The translations under genes were made by a program, and so were the position numbers. Below are positions 25,830 through 35,362 of a DNA stretch of 64,000 nucleotides, one piece after another (position 1 is the first letter of the stretch; each line of letters starts with the position of its first letter). The notes beneath the pieces were generated by a model. The model saw only the letters and a list, made by a program, of their open reading frames with translations. It had not been told where the DNA came from and did no database searches. The DNA is from Erwinia tasmaniensis Et1/99 (GTDB lineage Bacteria > Pseudomonadota > Gammaproteobacteria > Enterobacterales > Enterobacteriaceae): the NCBI RefSeq assembly GCF_000026185.1, contig NC_010694.1:3410001-3474000 (forward strand), read 5' to 3'.

Positions 25830-27484
25830 GCAAAAATTATCTCTTAGCGGTACTCGCATTGCTGCTGTCGGGGCCAGTAGTGGCTGCCGATGCCATTGCC
25901 GGTACGGTTGAACGCCAGCCGGTCAATATGGAAGCGATCGTGATGTTCCTGATTTTTGTCGCCATGACGCTGGGCATTACATACTGGGCCTCCCGGCGTA
26001 CCCGTTCACGCAGCGATTACTACACGGCGGGCGGCAATATCACCGGTTTTCAGAACGGGCTGGCGATGGCCGGTGATTTTATGTCTGCCGCCTCGTTTCT
26101 TGGTATTTCCGCACTGGTGTATACCTCCGGCTTTGATGGGCTTATCTACTCGCTCGGTTTCCTGGTCGGCTGGCCGATTATTCTGTTTCTGATTGCCGAG
26201 CGATTGCGTAATCTTGGCCGCTACACCTTCGCCGATGTGGCCTCGTACCGCCTGAAGCAGATGCCGATCCGCACTCTGTCAGCCTGCGGTTCGCTGGTGG
26301 TGGTGGCCCTGTACCTGATTGCGCAGATGGTGGGGGCGGGTAAGCTGATCCAGCTGCTGTTTGGCCTGGATTACCATGTTGCCGTGGTGCTGGTTGGCAT
26401 ACTGATGGTGATGTACGTGCTGTTCGGCGGCATGCTGGCCACAACCTGGGTACAGATTATCAAGGCCGTGCTGCTGCTGTTCGGAGCCAGTTTTATGGCG
26501 ATTATGGTCATGAAAAACGTTGGATTCAGCTTTGATACGCTGTTTAGCGAAGCGATGAAAATCCATCCGAAGGGGGTTGCCATAATGCGCCCCGGCGGAC
26601 TGGTCAACGATCCGATCTCCGCGCTCTCGCTTGGCCTGGGCCTGATGTTTGGTACTGCTGGCTTGCCACACATTCTGATGCGCTTCTTTACCGTCAGCGA
26701 TGCGCGTGAAGCGCGTAAGAGCGTGTTCTACGCTACGGGCCTGATGGGCTATTTTTACTTCCTCACCTTTATCATCGGATTTGGTGCCATTTTGCTGGTC
26801 GGAGCCAACCCGGCGTTTAAAGATGCCACCGGAGCGCTGCTCGGCGGTAACAATATGGCGGCGGTTCATTTGGCCGATGCGGTGGGCGGCAGTTTGTTCT
26901 TAGGCTTTATCTCCGCCGTGGCCTTTGCCACCATCCTTGCGGTAGTTGCCGGTCTGACGCTGGCAGGGGCTTCTGCGGTTTCACACGATTTGTATGCCAG
27001 CGTGGTGCGCAAGGGCCAGGCCAGCGAGCGTGAGGAACTGCGGGTGTCGAAAATCACCGTGGTGGCGCTCGGCGTGGTGGCGATCCTGCTCGGTATTCTG
27101 TTCGAAAAGCAGAACATCGCCTTTATGGTCGGGCTGGCGTTCTCCATCGCGGCAAGCTGTAACTTCCCGATTATTCTGCTGTCGATGTACTGGTCGAGGC
27201 TGACCACGCGTGGCGCGATGACGGGCGGCTGGCTGGGCCTGCTGACGGCGGTGATCCTGATGATCCTCGGGCCGACCATATGGGTACAGGTGCTGGGTCA
27301 TGCGCGGCCGATATTCCCCTATGAGTATCCTGCGCTGTTCTCCATGCTGGTCGCATTTATCGGCACATGGCTGTTCTCTGTCACCGATAACTCCACGCAA
27401 GGAGCCGAAGAAAGGCTGCGTTTCCGGGCGCAGTTTGTGCGTTCACAAACCGGCGTGGGGATAGAGGGCGGAAAAGGGCATTAA
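25826..27484 (+). CDS. actP: Acetate permease ActP
   Basis: This 552-residue sodium:solute symporter (SSS family) has an N-terminal signal sequence (about 1-20, ending VVA) as in E. coli ActP (549 residues), then 13 or so transmembrane segments. Motifs include [22 protein letters not shown] at the first loop, [15 protein letters not shown] and [26 protein letters not shown]. It brings acetate and glycolate into the cell, feeding Acs encoded two genes upstream. It is followed by a 24-bp perfect palindrome acting as terminator. Confidence 0.96.
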   Translation: MSKNYLLAVLALLLSGPVVAADAIAGTVERQPVNMEAIVMFLIFVAMTLGITYWASRRTRSRSDYYTAGGNITGFQNGLAMAGDFMSAASFLGISALVYTSGFDGLIYSLGFLVGWPIILFLIAERLRNLGRYTFADVASYRLKQMPIRTLSACGSLVVVALYLIAQMVGAGKLIQLLFGLDYHVAVVLVGILMVMYVLFGGMLATTWVQIIKAVLLLFGASFMAIMVMKNVGFSFDTLFSEAMKIHPKGVAIMRPGGLVNDPISALSLGLGLMFGTAGLPHILMRFFTVSDAREARKSVFYATGLMGYFYFLTFIIGFGAILLVGANPAFKDATGALLGGNNMAAVHLADAVGGSLFLGFISAVAFATILAVVAGLTLAGASAVSHDLYASVVRKGQASEREELRVSKITVVALGVVAILLGILFEKQNIAFMVGLAFSIAASCNFPIILLSMYWSRLTTRGAMTGGWLGLLTAVILMILGPTIWVQVLGHARPIFPYEYPALFSMLVAFIGTWLFSVTDNSTQGAEERLRFRAQFVRSQTGVGIEGGKGH

Positions 27485-27511
27485 TGCTGACGGGGCTAAT
27501 CTGTGCCTGCC

Positions 27512-27535
27512 GGGGCGGCCATTAATGGCCGCCCC
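27512..27535. terminator. Shared terminator of actP and yfaZ
   Basis: A perfect 24-bp palindrome (GGGGCGGCC-ATTAAT-GGCCGCCCC) lies between the convergent actP and yfaZ genes. It has no T-run on either side. Confidence 0.55.
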
Positions 27536-27544
27536 ATGCCACTA

Positions 27545-28090
27545 TCAGAAGTGCAGCGAAGCACCTACGTATGGACCATCGGCCACCACGTTGTCTTTGC
27601 GGCCGTCTTTACCGTTCAGAGCCATATATTTGTAGCCCACGCTAACGTCAACCAGCGAAATCGGCTGGAAGCTCACGCCCGCCGATGCTTCCTGATAGCT
27701 GTTGATGTGGCTGGAGAACGCATCCGGTGAATAGAAATACTCACCATACAGGTTAACCATTTTGGTCACGGGCACGCGCACACCGCCGCCTACCGCAATG
27801 GCATAGCCATCTTTGCTGTCTTTCGGGTTAGTCGACATGGCTTTAACCGTCGGAGACAGGAACACATCACCTATCGCCACGTTGTAGCCAAGGCCGAGGC
27901 TGGAAACATTACCGTCATGGTCGCTGCGCAGCCAGTCACCGGTGAGTGCAAAACCGGGCGTTGTGGTGCCCAGGCCAGCATGCACGTCGGTATAGTCTTT
28001 GCCTACGTTCACGCTACCTTCAATAGCTTGAGCAGATCCCACCAGCGCCAACAGCGCCAGAGCGCCCGTTGTCATTGCCACTCTTTTCAT
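27545..28090 (-). CDS. yfaZ: YfaZ family outer-membrane protein
   Basis: This 181-residue protein has a signal peptide (residues 1-22, cut after AQA) and alternating hydrophobic beta-strands ending in a C-terminal Phe (YVGASLHF), the mark of an outer-membrane barrel. I recognise it as YfaZ (DYTDVHAGLGTTTPGFALTG, GVRVPVTKMVNLYGEYFYSP). The function of YfaZ is not established; a small channel is likely. AGGAG lies 7 nt before the ATG. It is a single gene convergent with actP, which is not its E. coli location. Confidence 0.85.
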   Translation of the reverse strand: MKRVAMTTGALALLALVGSAQAIEGSVNVGKDYTDVHAGLGTTTPGFALTGDWLRSDHDGNVSSLGLGYNVAIGDVFLSPTVKAMSTNPKDSKDGYAIAVGGGVRVPVTKMVNLYGEYFYSPDAFSSHINSYQEASAGVSFQPISLVDVSVGYKYMALNGKDGRKDNVVADGPYVGASLHF

Positions 28091-28230
28091 TATGTTCTCC
28101 TAATTAATTTCGCTTACGCATTGATGCGGCGGCTGTGAAGAGTAAACCAGGCGTACAAGAAATAACATGAGAAATCGGAGCAAAATATTGTCTTTCAGTA
28201 ACAATACAAAACGGCATGCAAGCAAATATT

Positions 28231-28929
28231 TCAACTTATCGCCCACATAATATGGCCAATGGCAGGGGCGATAACCACGGTCACCACCCCGGAAAGCATC
28301 ATCACCAGACTGGACACCACGCCCTCCTGCTGACCGATTTCATAGGCACGCGCCGTGCCGGCACCGTGTGACGCGGCCCCTAATCCAGCCCCTTTCGCCA
28401 CCCCTTGTTTGATCGCCAACCGCAGAAACAGCAGGTCACCCGTTGCCATACCAAACACCCCGGTTACCACGACGAAGAGCGCCACCAGGTCGGGCTGTCC
28501 TCCAATCTGCTTCGCCGCTGCCAGTGCAAACGGCGTGGTAATGGAACGTACCGCAAGGCTGCGCTGAATCGCCTCCGGCAGTGTCAGCAGGCGCGCCAGC
28601 CACACGGAACTACAGACGGCCACAACGGTCGCGGTGAAGACTCCGGCGCTGAGCGACAGCCAGTGGCGTCGAACGATCGCCATATTTTCATAGACGGGTA
28701 CGGCGAATGCCAGCGTTGCCGGGCCCAGCAGCCACAGCAGCCAGCGGCTTTCGCCGATATAGTTTTGCCAGGAGATATGGGTAAATAGCAGCAGCGCCAC
28801 CAACACCATGGGCGTCATGACCAGCGGCATTAGCATCAGACGACGCCAGCGGCGGTACAGGCGCTTATTGCAGAAATACACCGCCAGCGTCGCCAGCAGG
28901 CACAGCATGCTGATAACAAAATCACTCAT
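28231..28929 (-). CDS. LrgB/CidB family membrane protein (YohK-like)
   Basis: This 232-residue protein has multiple membrane segments, starting MSDFVISMLCLLATLAVYF and containing the family motif RSITTPFALAAAKQIGG and AASHGAGTARAYEIGQQEG. LrgB-type proteins pair with LrgA. They were first described as murein-hydrolase modulators, and related pairs have since been shown to transport pyruvate in Bacillus. The ATG at 28929 has GAGGGG 7 nt upstream and overlaps the end of the lrgA-type gene by 8 nt, so the pair is translationally coupled. See the divergent LysR gene for regulation. Confidence 0.9.
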   Translation of the reverse strand: MSDFVISMLCLLATLAVYFCNKRLYRRWRRLMLMPLVMTPMVLVALLLFTHISWQNYIGESRWLLWLLGPATLAFAVPVYENMAIVRRHWLSLSAGVFTATVVAVCSSVWLARLLTLPEAIQRSLAVRSITTPFALAAAKQIGGQPDLVALFVVVTGVFGMATGDLLFLRLAIKQGVAKGAGLGAASHGAGTARAYEIGQQEGVVSSLVMMLSGVVTVVIAPAIGHIMWAIS

Positions 28930-29350
28930 TGCGCTGCCCCTCTTTACGCGCCGCCAGCCAGATTTCAAAACGATAAACACGATCCACCACCAGAGAGGTT
29001 GCGGCCAGCACTAACAGAGTACTGACGGCAATCACCAGCAGAATACGCCACCCTTCTACCCGCAGCAGATCGGCGTAGTTGACCACGGCCACCACCGCCG
29101 GAATAAAAAACAGCAGCATTTCAGCCAGCAGCCAGCTGGCTCCCGCTTTTACCCAGCCGAGCGGCAATACGCGCAGCATAATCATCGCCAGCAGCAGCAG
29201 CATACCAACGATATTGGCCGGCAGCGGTAAATGCAGCCAGACGACCAGCCGCTCAGAAATCATAAAAATGCCAATATACAGCGCCACCTGAAGCGGAATT
29301 TGTATGCGGTGTAGCCATACCGCAGTCTGCTGATGCGTTGCCAATGCCAT
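28922..29350 (-). CDS. LrgA/CidA family membrane protein (YohJ-like)
   Basis: This 142-residue holin-like protein has four membrane segments; the family signature is SERLVVWLHLPLPANIVGMLLLL and the second half contains WLLAEMLLFFIPAVVAVVNY. It is the first gene of the lrgAB-type pair. The small A partner and larger B partner form one membrane complex. It is divergent from a CidR-like LysR gene 108 nt away, the same arrangement as cidR-cidABC in Gram-positives, where the inducer is linked to acetate or pyruvate. Confidence 0.9.
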   Translation of the reverse strand: MALATHQQTAVWLHRIQIPLQVALYIGIFMISERLVVWLHLPLPANIVGMLLLLAMIMLRVLPLGWVKAGASWLLAEMLLFFIPAVVAVVNYADLLRVEGWRILLVIAVSTLLVLAATSLVVDRVYRFEIWLAARKEGQRNE

Positions 29351-29458
29351 ATTGTCTTTACTCTCGGGGAATGATGTCCTGCCAGAGAGTATAAAGCGTT
29401 CACAAAGGGTGAAAAAAATGACTTAATATTATCCAAACTATGCCAAATGGGAATAATT

Positions 29459-30361
29459 ATGGACGTTCGCGCCCTGCGCTATTTTGTGGAAGTGGTTCGC
29501 CAGCAGAGTTTCACCCGGGCTGCCGAGCAGCTGTACGTCACTCAGCCCACTATCAGCAAGATGTTACGGCAGCTGGAAGATGAGCTGGGTTGTACCCTGC
29601 TGATCCGCGAAGGCCGCAAGCTGCACCTGTCCGATACGGGCCAGGCGGTGTACCAGCGCGGGCTGACTATTCTTCAGGAGTTTAAACAGCTGGAGGCAGA
29701 GATTGGTGATATTAACCAGCTGAAGACCGGCGAGTTGCGCCTGGGCATTCCGCCGATGGTTGGCATGCAGATCGCGGGGTCAATCTCGGCATTTCGCCAA
29801 CGCTACCCCGGCGTGGAGCTGAAGATCGCCGAATTTGGTGGCCTGACGGTACAGCAGGCGGTGCTGTCCGGCAGTCTGGATATTGCCATGACCGCCCTGC
29901 CGGTAGCGGACGATTTGCCGCTAAATTCGCTGGCGCTGATGAGCCATCCCCTTTGTGTCCTGGTACCGCGTACCGAAGAGTGGTTGCGCCGCAGCCATAT
30001 GCCGATCGGTGAACTGGCCGGGCATCCGATACTGATCTATAACGAAGAGTTTTCGCTCAATCGCCAGCTGATGCGCGCCTTCCAGTCCAGCGGCTTCACG
30101 CCGCAAATTGCGGTGCGTAGCGGGCAGTGGGACTTTCTGGCCGCCATGGTACAAGCGGGCATGGGCATCGCCATTCTGCCGGAGCCAATCTGCCAGCGTT
30201 TGGACAGGAGCCAGCTGCTGTGGCTGCCGCTGGAATCTGACCTGGTATGGAAACTGGGGCTGATCTGGCGCGAAGGCAGTTATTTGTCACGCAGTGCGCA
30301 GGCGTGGATCGGCTGTTGCCGCGAGTTCTGGCCCGGTGAAACGCCACGCCTGTCGATATAA
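29459..30361 (+). CDS. LysR family regulator, CidR-like
   Basis: This 300-residue protein has the winged helix-turn-helix in residues 1-60 (MDVRALRYFVEVVRQQSFTR, AEQLYVTQPTISKMLRQLE) and an effector domain thereafter. The ATG at 29459 has GGGA 7 nt upstream; an ATG four codons earlier is less well placed. It is divergent from the lrgAB-type genes and is therefore their likely activator. CidR in staphylococci activates cidABC during acetate overflow, which fits the nearby acs-actP operon. The effector itself is inferred only. Confidence 0.85.
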   Translation: MDVRALRYFVEVVRQQSFTRAAEQLYVTQPTISKMLRQLEDELGCTLLIREGRKLHLSDTGQAVYQRGLTILQEFKQLEAEIGDINQLKTGELRLGIPPMVGMQIAGSISAFRQRYPGVELKIAEFGGLTVQQAVLSGSLDIAMTALPVADDLPLNSLALMSHPLCVLVPRTEEWLRRSHMPIGELAGHPILIYNEEFSLNRQLMRAFQSSGFTPQIAVRSGQWDFLAAMVQAGMGIAILPEPICQRLDRSQLLWLPLESDLVWKLGLIWREGSYLSRSAQAWIGCCREFWPGETPRLSI

Positions 30362-30378
30362 ACGGCGGCGGTATCATG

Positions 30379-30414
30379 GCAACGGACGATCGCTGAAAAG
30401 CAACGGTCCGTTGC
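30379..30414. terminator. Hairpin between convergent genes
   Basis: A 9-bp perfect stem GCAACGGAC / GTCCGTTGC with an 18-nt loop lies between the convergent LysR gene and yjcE. No U-tract follows. Confidence 0.4.
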
Positions 30415-30431
30415 ACAATGATGCGCAGCCG

Positions 30432-32081
30432 CTATTCCTCTTTGTCTACCAGCAGCGCTTCCAGCAAATCAAGATCGTGCTGCAGTTTGCGCATGGTTTC
30501 ATTGCTGATTTTCTGCGTGGCGCGCAGATGATACAGTTCCCCACGTTCAGCCCGCAGCGCGTTGAGGCGGAAACGGCGTTCGAGATTTTCCGCATACAGC
30601 GAACGCTCCATATCGTCTTTGCCATCAACCCGACGGCGCAGATTCCCCGATACGCGTAGACTGACCTCTTTCAACAGCTCACTGTCGATGTTCTCGTCGG
30701 TATCGGCAGCCAGCCGCTCTTCCATCTGATGCAGGCTCTCAATGGCGGTAGCCGCCATCGTCGCGCGCGCGCTTTGTACTTCGCGACGATGCATAGATTT
30801 ATCTATTCCTTCCACGCCGCGTAGCAGCACGGGTAGCACCATCACCCCCACCAGCAGCGAGAACAGGATCACCCCCGTTGCCAGGAAGACCAGCTCATAA
30901 CGTGCCGGGAAGTCATTACCATTAGTCAACAGCAGAGGGATAGACAGCACACCGGCCAGCGTGATGGCTCCGCGCACGCCGGCGAAGGAGGCGATCAGCA
31001 GCTCGCGCGTTGAATAGCTAGAAAACTCCATCGGCCGTTTTTTCAGCATTCTGCGGCTGATCAGGCGCATCGTCCACAGCCAGCCAAAGCGCACAATCAT
31101 TAACGCCACGTAGATCAGCACCACCGAGGCGAACAGCGCCCACAGCTCCACGTTAGGATCGGCATTCGCCTGATTTAACGACACTTCGAGAATGCCCGGC
31201 AGCTGCAGGCCCAGCATCAGGAACACCATGCCGTTGAAGACAAATTCCAGCATCTGCCAGACGCTGTTAGCGCGCAGCCGCATTGCCAGCGGAGCCTGGC
31301 GAATAATACCGGAACGCGAGATGGTCATCCCTGCCGCCACCGCCGCGAGGATACCGGAAACGCCAATATGTTCGGCGATCAGGTAGGATGCAAAAGGCAG
31401 CAGCAGCAGCAGCACCGTCTGCGTGGCCGGGTCGTCACCGCTCCAGCGGCTGAACAGGCGCAGTGATTTACCATACAGCCAGCAGATGGCGATACCCGCC
31501 AGCAGGCCGCCGATTGCCACCTTCAGAAATTCCAGCGTAGCGCCGGAAACGGTAAACACCATGGTTCCCATCGTCACGGCCACGGCAAACTTCATGGATA
31601 CCAGGCCGGAAGCGTCGTTCATCAGCGCTTCGCCCTGCAAAATACCCATGATTTTTTTCGGGATGCGCCCCTCCCCCACAATGCCGGAAAGCGCCACGGC
31701 ATCGGTCGGAGAGAGCACGGCGGCCAGGGCAAAGGCAGGCAGCAGCGGAATACCCGGCACCAGCCAGTAAATCAGATAGCCAATTCCGACCACGGTGATC
31801 AGTACCAGCACCAGCGCCAGCCCGAGGATCTCGCGACCGTGGTGCAAAAATTCGCTGGTTGGGGTTTTCCAGCCGTCGGCAAACAGCAACGGCGGAATAA
31901 ACAGAACTAAAAACAGCTCCGGATCAAAGTCAACATGCAGGCCGAACGTTGGCCAGGCAAGCAGCGCCCCCATGGCAATTTGCACCAGCGGCAGGGGAAT
32001 TTGAAATGGAATGATTCGTGCGGCCACGCCTGACAACGAGACAACCAGTGTCAGAATGAGGATGGTAAAGAAGATTTCCAT
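30432..32081 (-). CDS. yjcE: CPA1 family Na+/H+ antiporter YjcE
   Basis: This 549-residue protein has 12 or so membrane segments and a charged C-terminal tail. Family motifs are FIPPLLFADGWKTP, AVLSPTDAVALSGIVGEGRIP (the ion-binding Asp region), NDASGLVSMKFAVAV and FAGVRGAITLAG. It matches E. coli YjcE in length and in position, between the acs-actP and ghxP genes. It exchanges cytoplasmic Na+ (or K+) for protons at the inner membrane. AAAGGA lies before the ATG. The C-terminal 150 residues are Arg/Glu-rich and may regulate activity. Confidence 0.93.
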   Translation of the reverse strand: MEIFFTILILTLVVSLSGVAARIIPFQIPLPLVQIAMGALLAWPTFGLHVDFDPELFLVLFIPPLLFADGWKTPTSEFLHHGREILGLALVLVLITVVGIGYLIYWLVPGIPLLPAFALAAVLSPTDAVALSGIVGEGRIPKKIMGILQGEALMNDASGLVSMKFAVAVTMGTMVFTVSGATLEFLKVAIGGLLAGIAICWLYGKSLRLFSRWSGDDPATQTVLLLLLPFASYLIAEHIGVSGILAAVAAGMTISRSGIIRQAPLAMRLRANSVWQMLEFVFNGMVFLMLGLQLPGILEVSLNQANADPNVELWALFASVVLIYVALMIVRFGWLWTMRLISRRMLKKRPMEFSSYSTRELLIASFAGVRGAITLAGVLSIPLLLTNGNDFPARYELVFLATGVILFSLLVGVMVLPVLLRGVEGIDKSMHRREVQSARATMAATAIESLHQMEERLAADTDENIDSELLKEVSLRVSGNLRRRVDGKDDMERSLYAENLERRFRLNALRAERGELYHLRATQKISNETMRKLQHDLDLLEALLVDKEE

Positions 32082-32226
32082 GTTTTCCTTTCTTATACGT
32101 CTTCCTGTGGGATTCAGGCAATACGGACATGGCGATGAACATGCCCACTCGATAGTAAAGCAAATTCATCGGGCATTGAAAAACAGGAAGTGCGTTAAGA
32201 GGGAAAATTCAGCAGCATCTGAAGCC

Positions 32227-32247
32227 GGGGCCGCAAGCTGCGACCCC
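32227..32247 (-). terminator. Terminator hairpin after ghxP
   Basis: A 9-bp stem GGGGCCGCA / TGCGACCCC (one G-U pair in RNA) with a 3-nt loop lies just past the ghxP stop. The T-run is poor. Confidence 0.4.
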
Positions 32248-32255
32248 AAACTGCA

Positions 32256-33605
32256 TCAGATAGCCCATCCACCGGCATAAAATGCCACCAGGGCGATACC
32301 AATGATCAGGGTGCCGCCATTCAACTTGCGCCACTCACCGGCGACAATGCGCCCAACGATCAGCGATCCGAAGCCAAGCATAATTCCGGTCACGATATTG
32401 CAGGTCAGCACAATAAATACCGCCGCCAGCAGGCCAGACATCGCATCGACAAAATCGTTGAAATCAATTTTAGACACGTTGCTGAGCATCAGCAGCCCGA
32501 CATACATCAGTGCGGGTGCGGTAGCATAGCCCGGCACCAGGTAGGCCAAAGGTGACAGGAACAGAATAAGCAGGAACAACACGCCGACCACCACCGCCGT
32601 CAGGCCGGTTTTACCGCCCGCTGCCGTACCCGCCGCCGACTCAATATAGACCGCCGCCGGAGCCGCCCCCACGAGACCGGAGAAAATACTGCTCAGTGAG
32701 TCGCTGGTCAGCGCCTTTCCGCCGCTAATAATTTGGTTGTTTTTGTCCAACAAATTGGCCTGGCCCGCCACGGCGCGAATAGTCCCGGTGGCATCAAACA
32801 CCGCCGTCATCACCAGGGCCAGTACGCTTGGCAGCACCGCGGGCTTCAGCGCGCCGAGAATATCCAGGCTAAACACCAGGGAGTTGCCCTGCGCGTCGCT
32901 CAGACTTGGCATCGAAAACAGCCCCTGATAGCGCACGGCGGGATCAAAGATCAGCCCGATGATTGAAATCGCAATAATGGTCAGCAATATACCGCCGGGA
33001 ACGCGCAGCTTTTCCAGGCCAAAAATCACCGCCAGGCCCAGCAACGTCATCACGATGGGGAAAGAGGGAAAGTGGCCTAACGCCACCGGCAGTCCTGGTC
33101 CCGGATTTTTTATCACCAGGCCAACACCGTCTGCCGCGATCAGCAGGAGAAAAAGCCCGATGCCAACGCCGGTGCCGTGTGCGACACCCATCGGTAAATT
33201 ACGCAAAATCCAGGCACGAATACCGGTCGCAGAGATCAGGGTAAACAGCACCCCCATCAGGAACACGGCGCCCAGCGCCACCGGCAAACTAATATGCTGG
33301 CCCAGAACCAGACTGAAGGCGGTAAACGCCGTCAGTGACAGCGCACAGCCAATGGCCATCGGCAGATTGGCCCACAGCCCCATCAACAACGAGCCAAACC
33401 CGGCCACCAGGCAGGTCGCGACAAAGACGGCGGCCGGCGGAAAGCCTGCTTTTCCCAACATCGACGGTACGACGATCACAGAGTAAACCATTGCCAGGAA
33501 GGTCGTCAGGCCAGCAATCACTTCCTGGCGCACGCTACTGCCGCGTGCCGAAATTTTGAACCAGGCGTCTAAAGAGCCGCTGGCGGGTTGAGAAGGAGTA
33601 GACAT
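32256..33605 (-). CDS. ghxP: Guanine/hypoxanthine permease GhxP
   Basis: This 449-residue NCS2/AzgA-family purine permease is near-identical in pattern to E. coli GhxP (YjcD): [19 protein letters not shown] at the start, [20 protein letters not shown] in the middle, [19 protein letters not shown] and the final FYAGGWAI. It takes up guanine and hypoxanthine with protons. The ATG at 33605 is chosen over a start 25 codons upstream because AGAGGA lies 6 nt before it and E. coli GhxP begins at this place. A PurR-like box lies 131 nt upstream. Confidence 0.95.
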   Translation of the reverse strand: MSTPSQPASGSLDAWFKISARGSSVRQEVIAGLTTFLAMVYSVIVVPSMLGKAGFPPAAVFVATCLVAGFGSLLMGLWANLPMAIGCALSLTAFTAFSLVLGQHISLPVALGAVFLMGVLFTLISATGIRAWILRNLPMGVAHGTGVGIGLFLLLIAADGVGLVIKNPGPGLPVALGHFPSFPIVMTLLGLAVIFGLEKLRVPGGILLTIIAISIIGLIFDPAVRYQGLFSMPSLSDAQGNSLVFSLDILGALKPAVLPSVLALVMTAVFDATGTIRAVAGQANLLDKNNQIISGGKALTSDSLSSIFSGLVGAAPAAVYIESAAGTAAGGKTGLTAVVVGVLFLLILFLSPLAYLVPGYATAPALMYVGLLMLSNVSKIDFNDFVDAMSGLLAAVFIVLTCNIVTGIMLGFGSLIVGRIVAGEWRKLNGGTLIIGIALVAFYAGGWAI

Positions 33606-34089
33606 AGTAATCCTCTGAGCTTTCTTATGAGTTATAGCGGCGTGGTATCGCGGCGGCCCCGCAGCGATCGACGTTTGCATCCCTGGTGCAATATTCGCGG
33701 TAAAAGTGCCTCATGGCGAGGCGTCACCGGATTAAAGGCAAACGTTTTCTAATTCACGCATAAAAACGCGTATTTGATATTACGCATCATTGTTGCCGCA
33801 GGTATACACCCGCCCAGAACTGTGGCTGAGGCTGAGGCTGATGAGCCGCCAACAGTACTGAGGTTTTCAAGATGACAGTTTTTTTGCAGGCAAACGATTA
33901 TCCAGTGTTTTATGCCGTACTTTCAACACCTGTTCGCGCTTAAATGGCATTCTCTGAAAATGCACTATACCTGCCGTCAGCGTGAACAGAGTACCGGGAA
34001 AGGCCCCGGTACTCTGCAAGGATTTTCTTATGGCCGCTATCCGGTAAGGGAGGAGGTGAAACGTTCTCTGTTAACAGGGGAAAAGATTG
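33606..34089. other. Intergenic region between ghxP and the glutathione transferase gene
   Basis: The gap holds the ghxP promoter region with its PurR box, and a strong 12-bp hairpin at 33987-34016 (CAGAGTACCGGG with CCCGGTACTCTG) that reads equally on both strands. The hairpin is most likely a terminator for the minus-strand glutathione transferase gene, though its U-tract is weak. It could also end a small plus-strand RNA, for which I see no clear promoter. Confidence 0.45.
33736..33751. promoter_or_regulatory. PurR operator upstream of ghxP
   Basis: AGGCAAACGTTTTCTA fits the E. coli PurR consensus ANGCAANCGNTTNCNT at all but the last conserved base. It is well placed to repress the purine permease gene. 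A weaker match, AGGCAAACGATTATCC, lies at 33888-33903. Confidence 0.7.
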
Positions 34090-34755
34090 TCACGAGAGAG
34101 TAATCTCTCCCCCTTTCTCCAGCGCGCGCTGCCAGGCCGCACGCTGCTGCACTTTCTCCAGCCAGGCCTGGATCGCCGGGCTATCAGCGGCACCGCCACG
34201 GGCGGAAAACGCCTGCAGGGGAAAGCTCATTTGCACATCGGCAATGCTGAATCGACTGCCGGCAAACCACTCATGGCTGGCCAAATGCTGCTCGATAAAC
34301 TGGCGATGGTTAGCCAACTGGGGATCGATATAGCCCTTCTGCACCCCTTTACCGAAGGCGCTGCCTATCGGCCGCAGCAGCCACGGTACCGGCGCTTTGC
34401 CCATCCGGCTAAAGATCAGCTTCATCACCAGCAGCGGCATTAATGACCCTTCAGCATAGTGCAGCCAGTAACGTGATTGCAGGATCTCTTCGTCGTCAAA
34501 AAGTTTTAGCCGATGTTCAGGATCATATTGTGCTTCCAGATACTCCAGAATCGCCCCGGACTCCGCAACAACGCGATGATCATCGGTAATAACGGGAGAT
34601 TTTCCCAACGGATGCACTTTTTTTAGCGCTTCGGGGGCCAACATGCTGGCCTCACGCTGATAGCGCTTGATCTGATACGGCACTTCCAGCTCTTCCAGCA
34701 GCCAAAGCACGCGCTGCGAACGTGAATTGTTCAAATGGTGCACGGTGATCATCAT
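34090..34755 (-). CDS. Glutathione S-transferase family protein
   Basis: This protein of about 221 residues has the N-terminal thioredoxin-like domain (ITVHHLNNSRSQRVLWLLEELEVPY with the active-site Ser/Arg loop; KSPVITDDHRVVAESGAILEYLE is the glutathione-binding part) and an all-helical C-terminal domain. These enzymes conjugate or reduce electrophiles with glutathione in the cytoplasm. The start is ambiguous between GTG 34758, ATG 34755 and ATG 34752; AAGGAG sits just before them. Its place beside soxR suggests a role in redox or electrophile stress, but no SoxS box was confirmed upstream. Confidence 0.88.
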   Translation of the reverse strand: MMITVHHLNNSRSQRVLWLLEELEVPYQIKRYQREASMLAPEALKKVHPLGKSPVITDDHRVVAESGAILEYLEAQYDPEHRLKLFDDEEILQSRYWLHYAEGSLMPLLVMKLIFSRMGKAPVPWLLRPIGSAFGKGVQKGYIDPQLANHRQFIEQHLASHEWFAGSRFSIADVQMSFPLQAFSARGGAADSPAIQAWLEKVQQRAAWQRALEKGGEITLS

Positions 34756-34795
34756 CACTCCTTACTCGCGGTAATCAAACCATCAGTATAGGAGT

Positions 34796-35263
34796 TCAGA
34801 CGCTTTTCACATCCAGCAGTATTGCCCCCGTGCCCTGTTCACTCAGGCGGTCGTCAGGATTACGCAGCGGGCAATCCTCCATCGACAGGCAGCCGCAGCC
34901 GATGCAGCCGTCGAGATCGTCCCGAAGGTGGGTCAGCGTTTCGATGCGCCTGTCCAGCTCATCACGCCACTGTTGTGACAGCACCGCCCACTCCCTGGTG
35001 GTCATCCGTTTACCGGGAGAATACTGCATCAGGCTATCGCCGATGGTGGCGAGTGGAATGCCAATGCGCTGGGCAATTTTAATCACCGCAACGCGACGCA
35101 GTACGTCACGAGTGTAGCGCCGCTGGTTACCCGCATTGCGATAGCTGCTAATTAGTCCTTTGCTTTCATAGAAATGCAGCGCCGAAACCGCCACGCCACA
35201 GCGCTGCGCTACATCGCCCGGAGTTAGTTCGCGCTTATTGGGGTTATGGATATTTTTTTTCAT
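34796..35263 (-). CDS. soxR: Redox-sensitive transcriptional activator SoxR
   Basis: This 155-residue MerR-family regulator has an N-terminal helix-turn-helix ([21 protein letters not shown]), a dimerisation helix, and the [2Fe-2S] ligands C120, C123, C125 and C131 in [12 protein letters not shown]. Oxidation of the cluster by superoxide or redox-cycling drugs makes SoxR turn on soxS. It is divergent from soxS, with the SoxR box in between, exactly as in E. coli. Confidence 0.97.
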   Translation of the reverse strand: MKKNIHNPNKRELTPGDVAQRCGVAVSALHFYESKGLISSYRNAGNQRRYTRDVLRRVAVIKIAQRIGIPLATIGDSLMQYSPGKRMTTREWAVLSQQWRDELDRRIETLTHLRDDLDGCIGCGCLSMEDCPLRNPDDRLSEQGTGAILLDVKSV

Positions 35264-35274
35264 TTAGCACTTTA

Positions 35275-35292
35275 CCTCAAGTTAACTTGAGG
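35275..35292. promoter_or_regulatory. SoxR operator
   Basis: The perfect 18-bp palindrome CCTCAAGTTAACTTGAGG is the same as the E. coli SoxR box in the soxS promoter. It starts 12 nt before the soxR ATG. Confidence 0.95.
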
Positions 35293-35362
35293 AATTATAC
35301 TCACCGACCATTGAGACCGCGAGAAGGATCGGTCCGTTTTCACCAGACTGGGAGAAAAGTGC

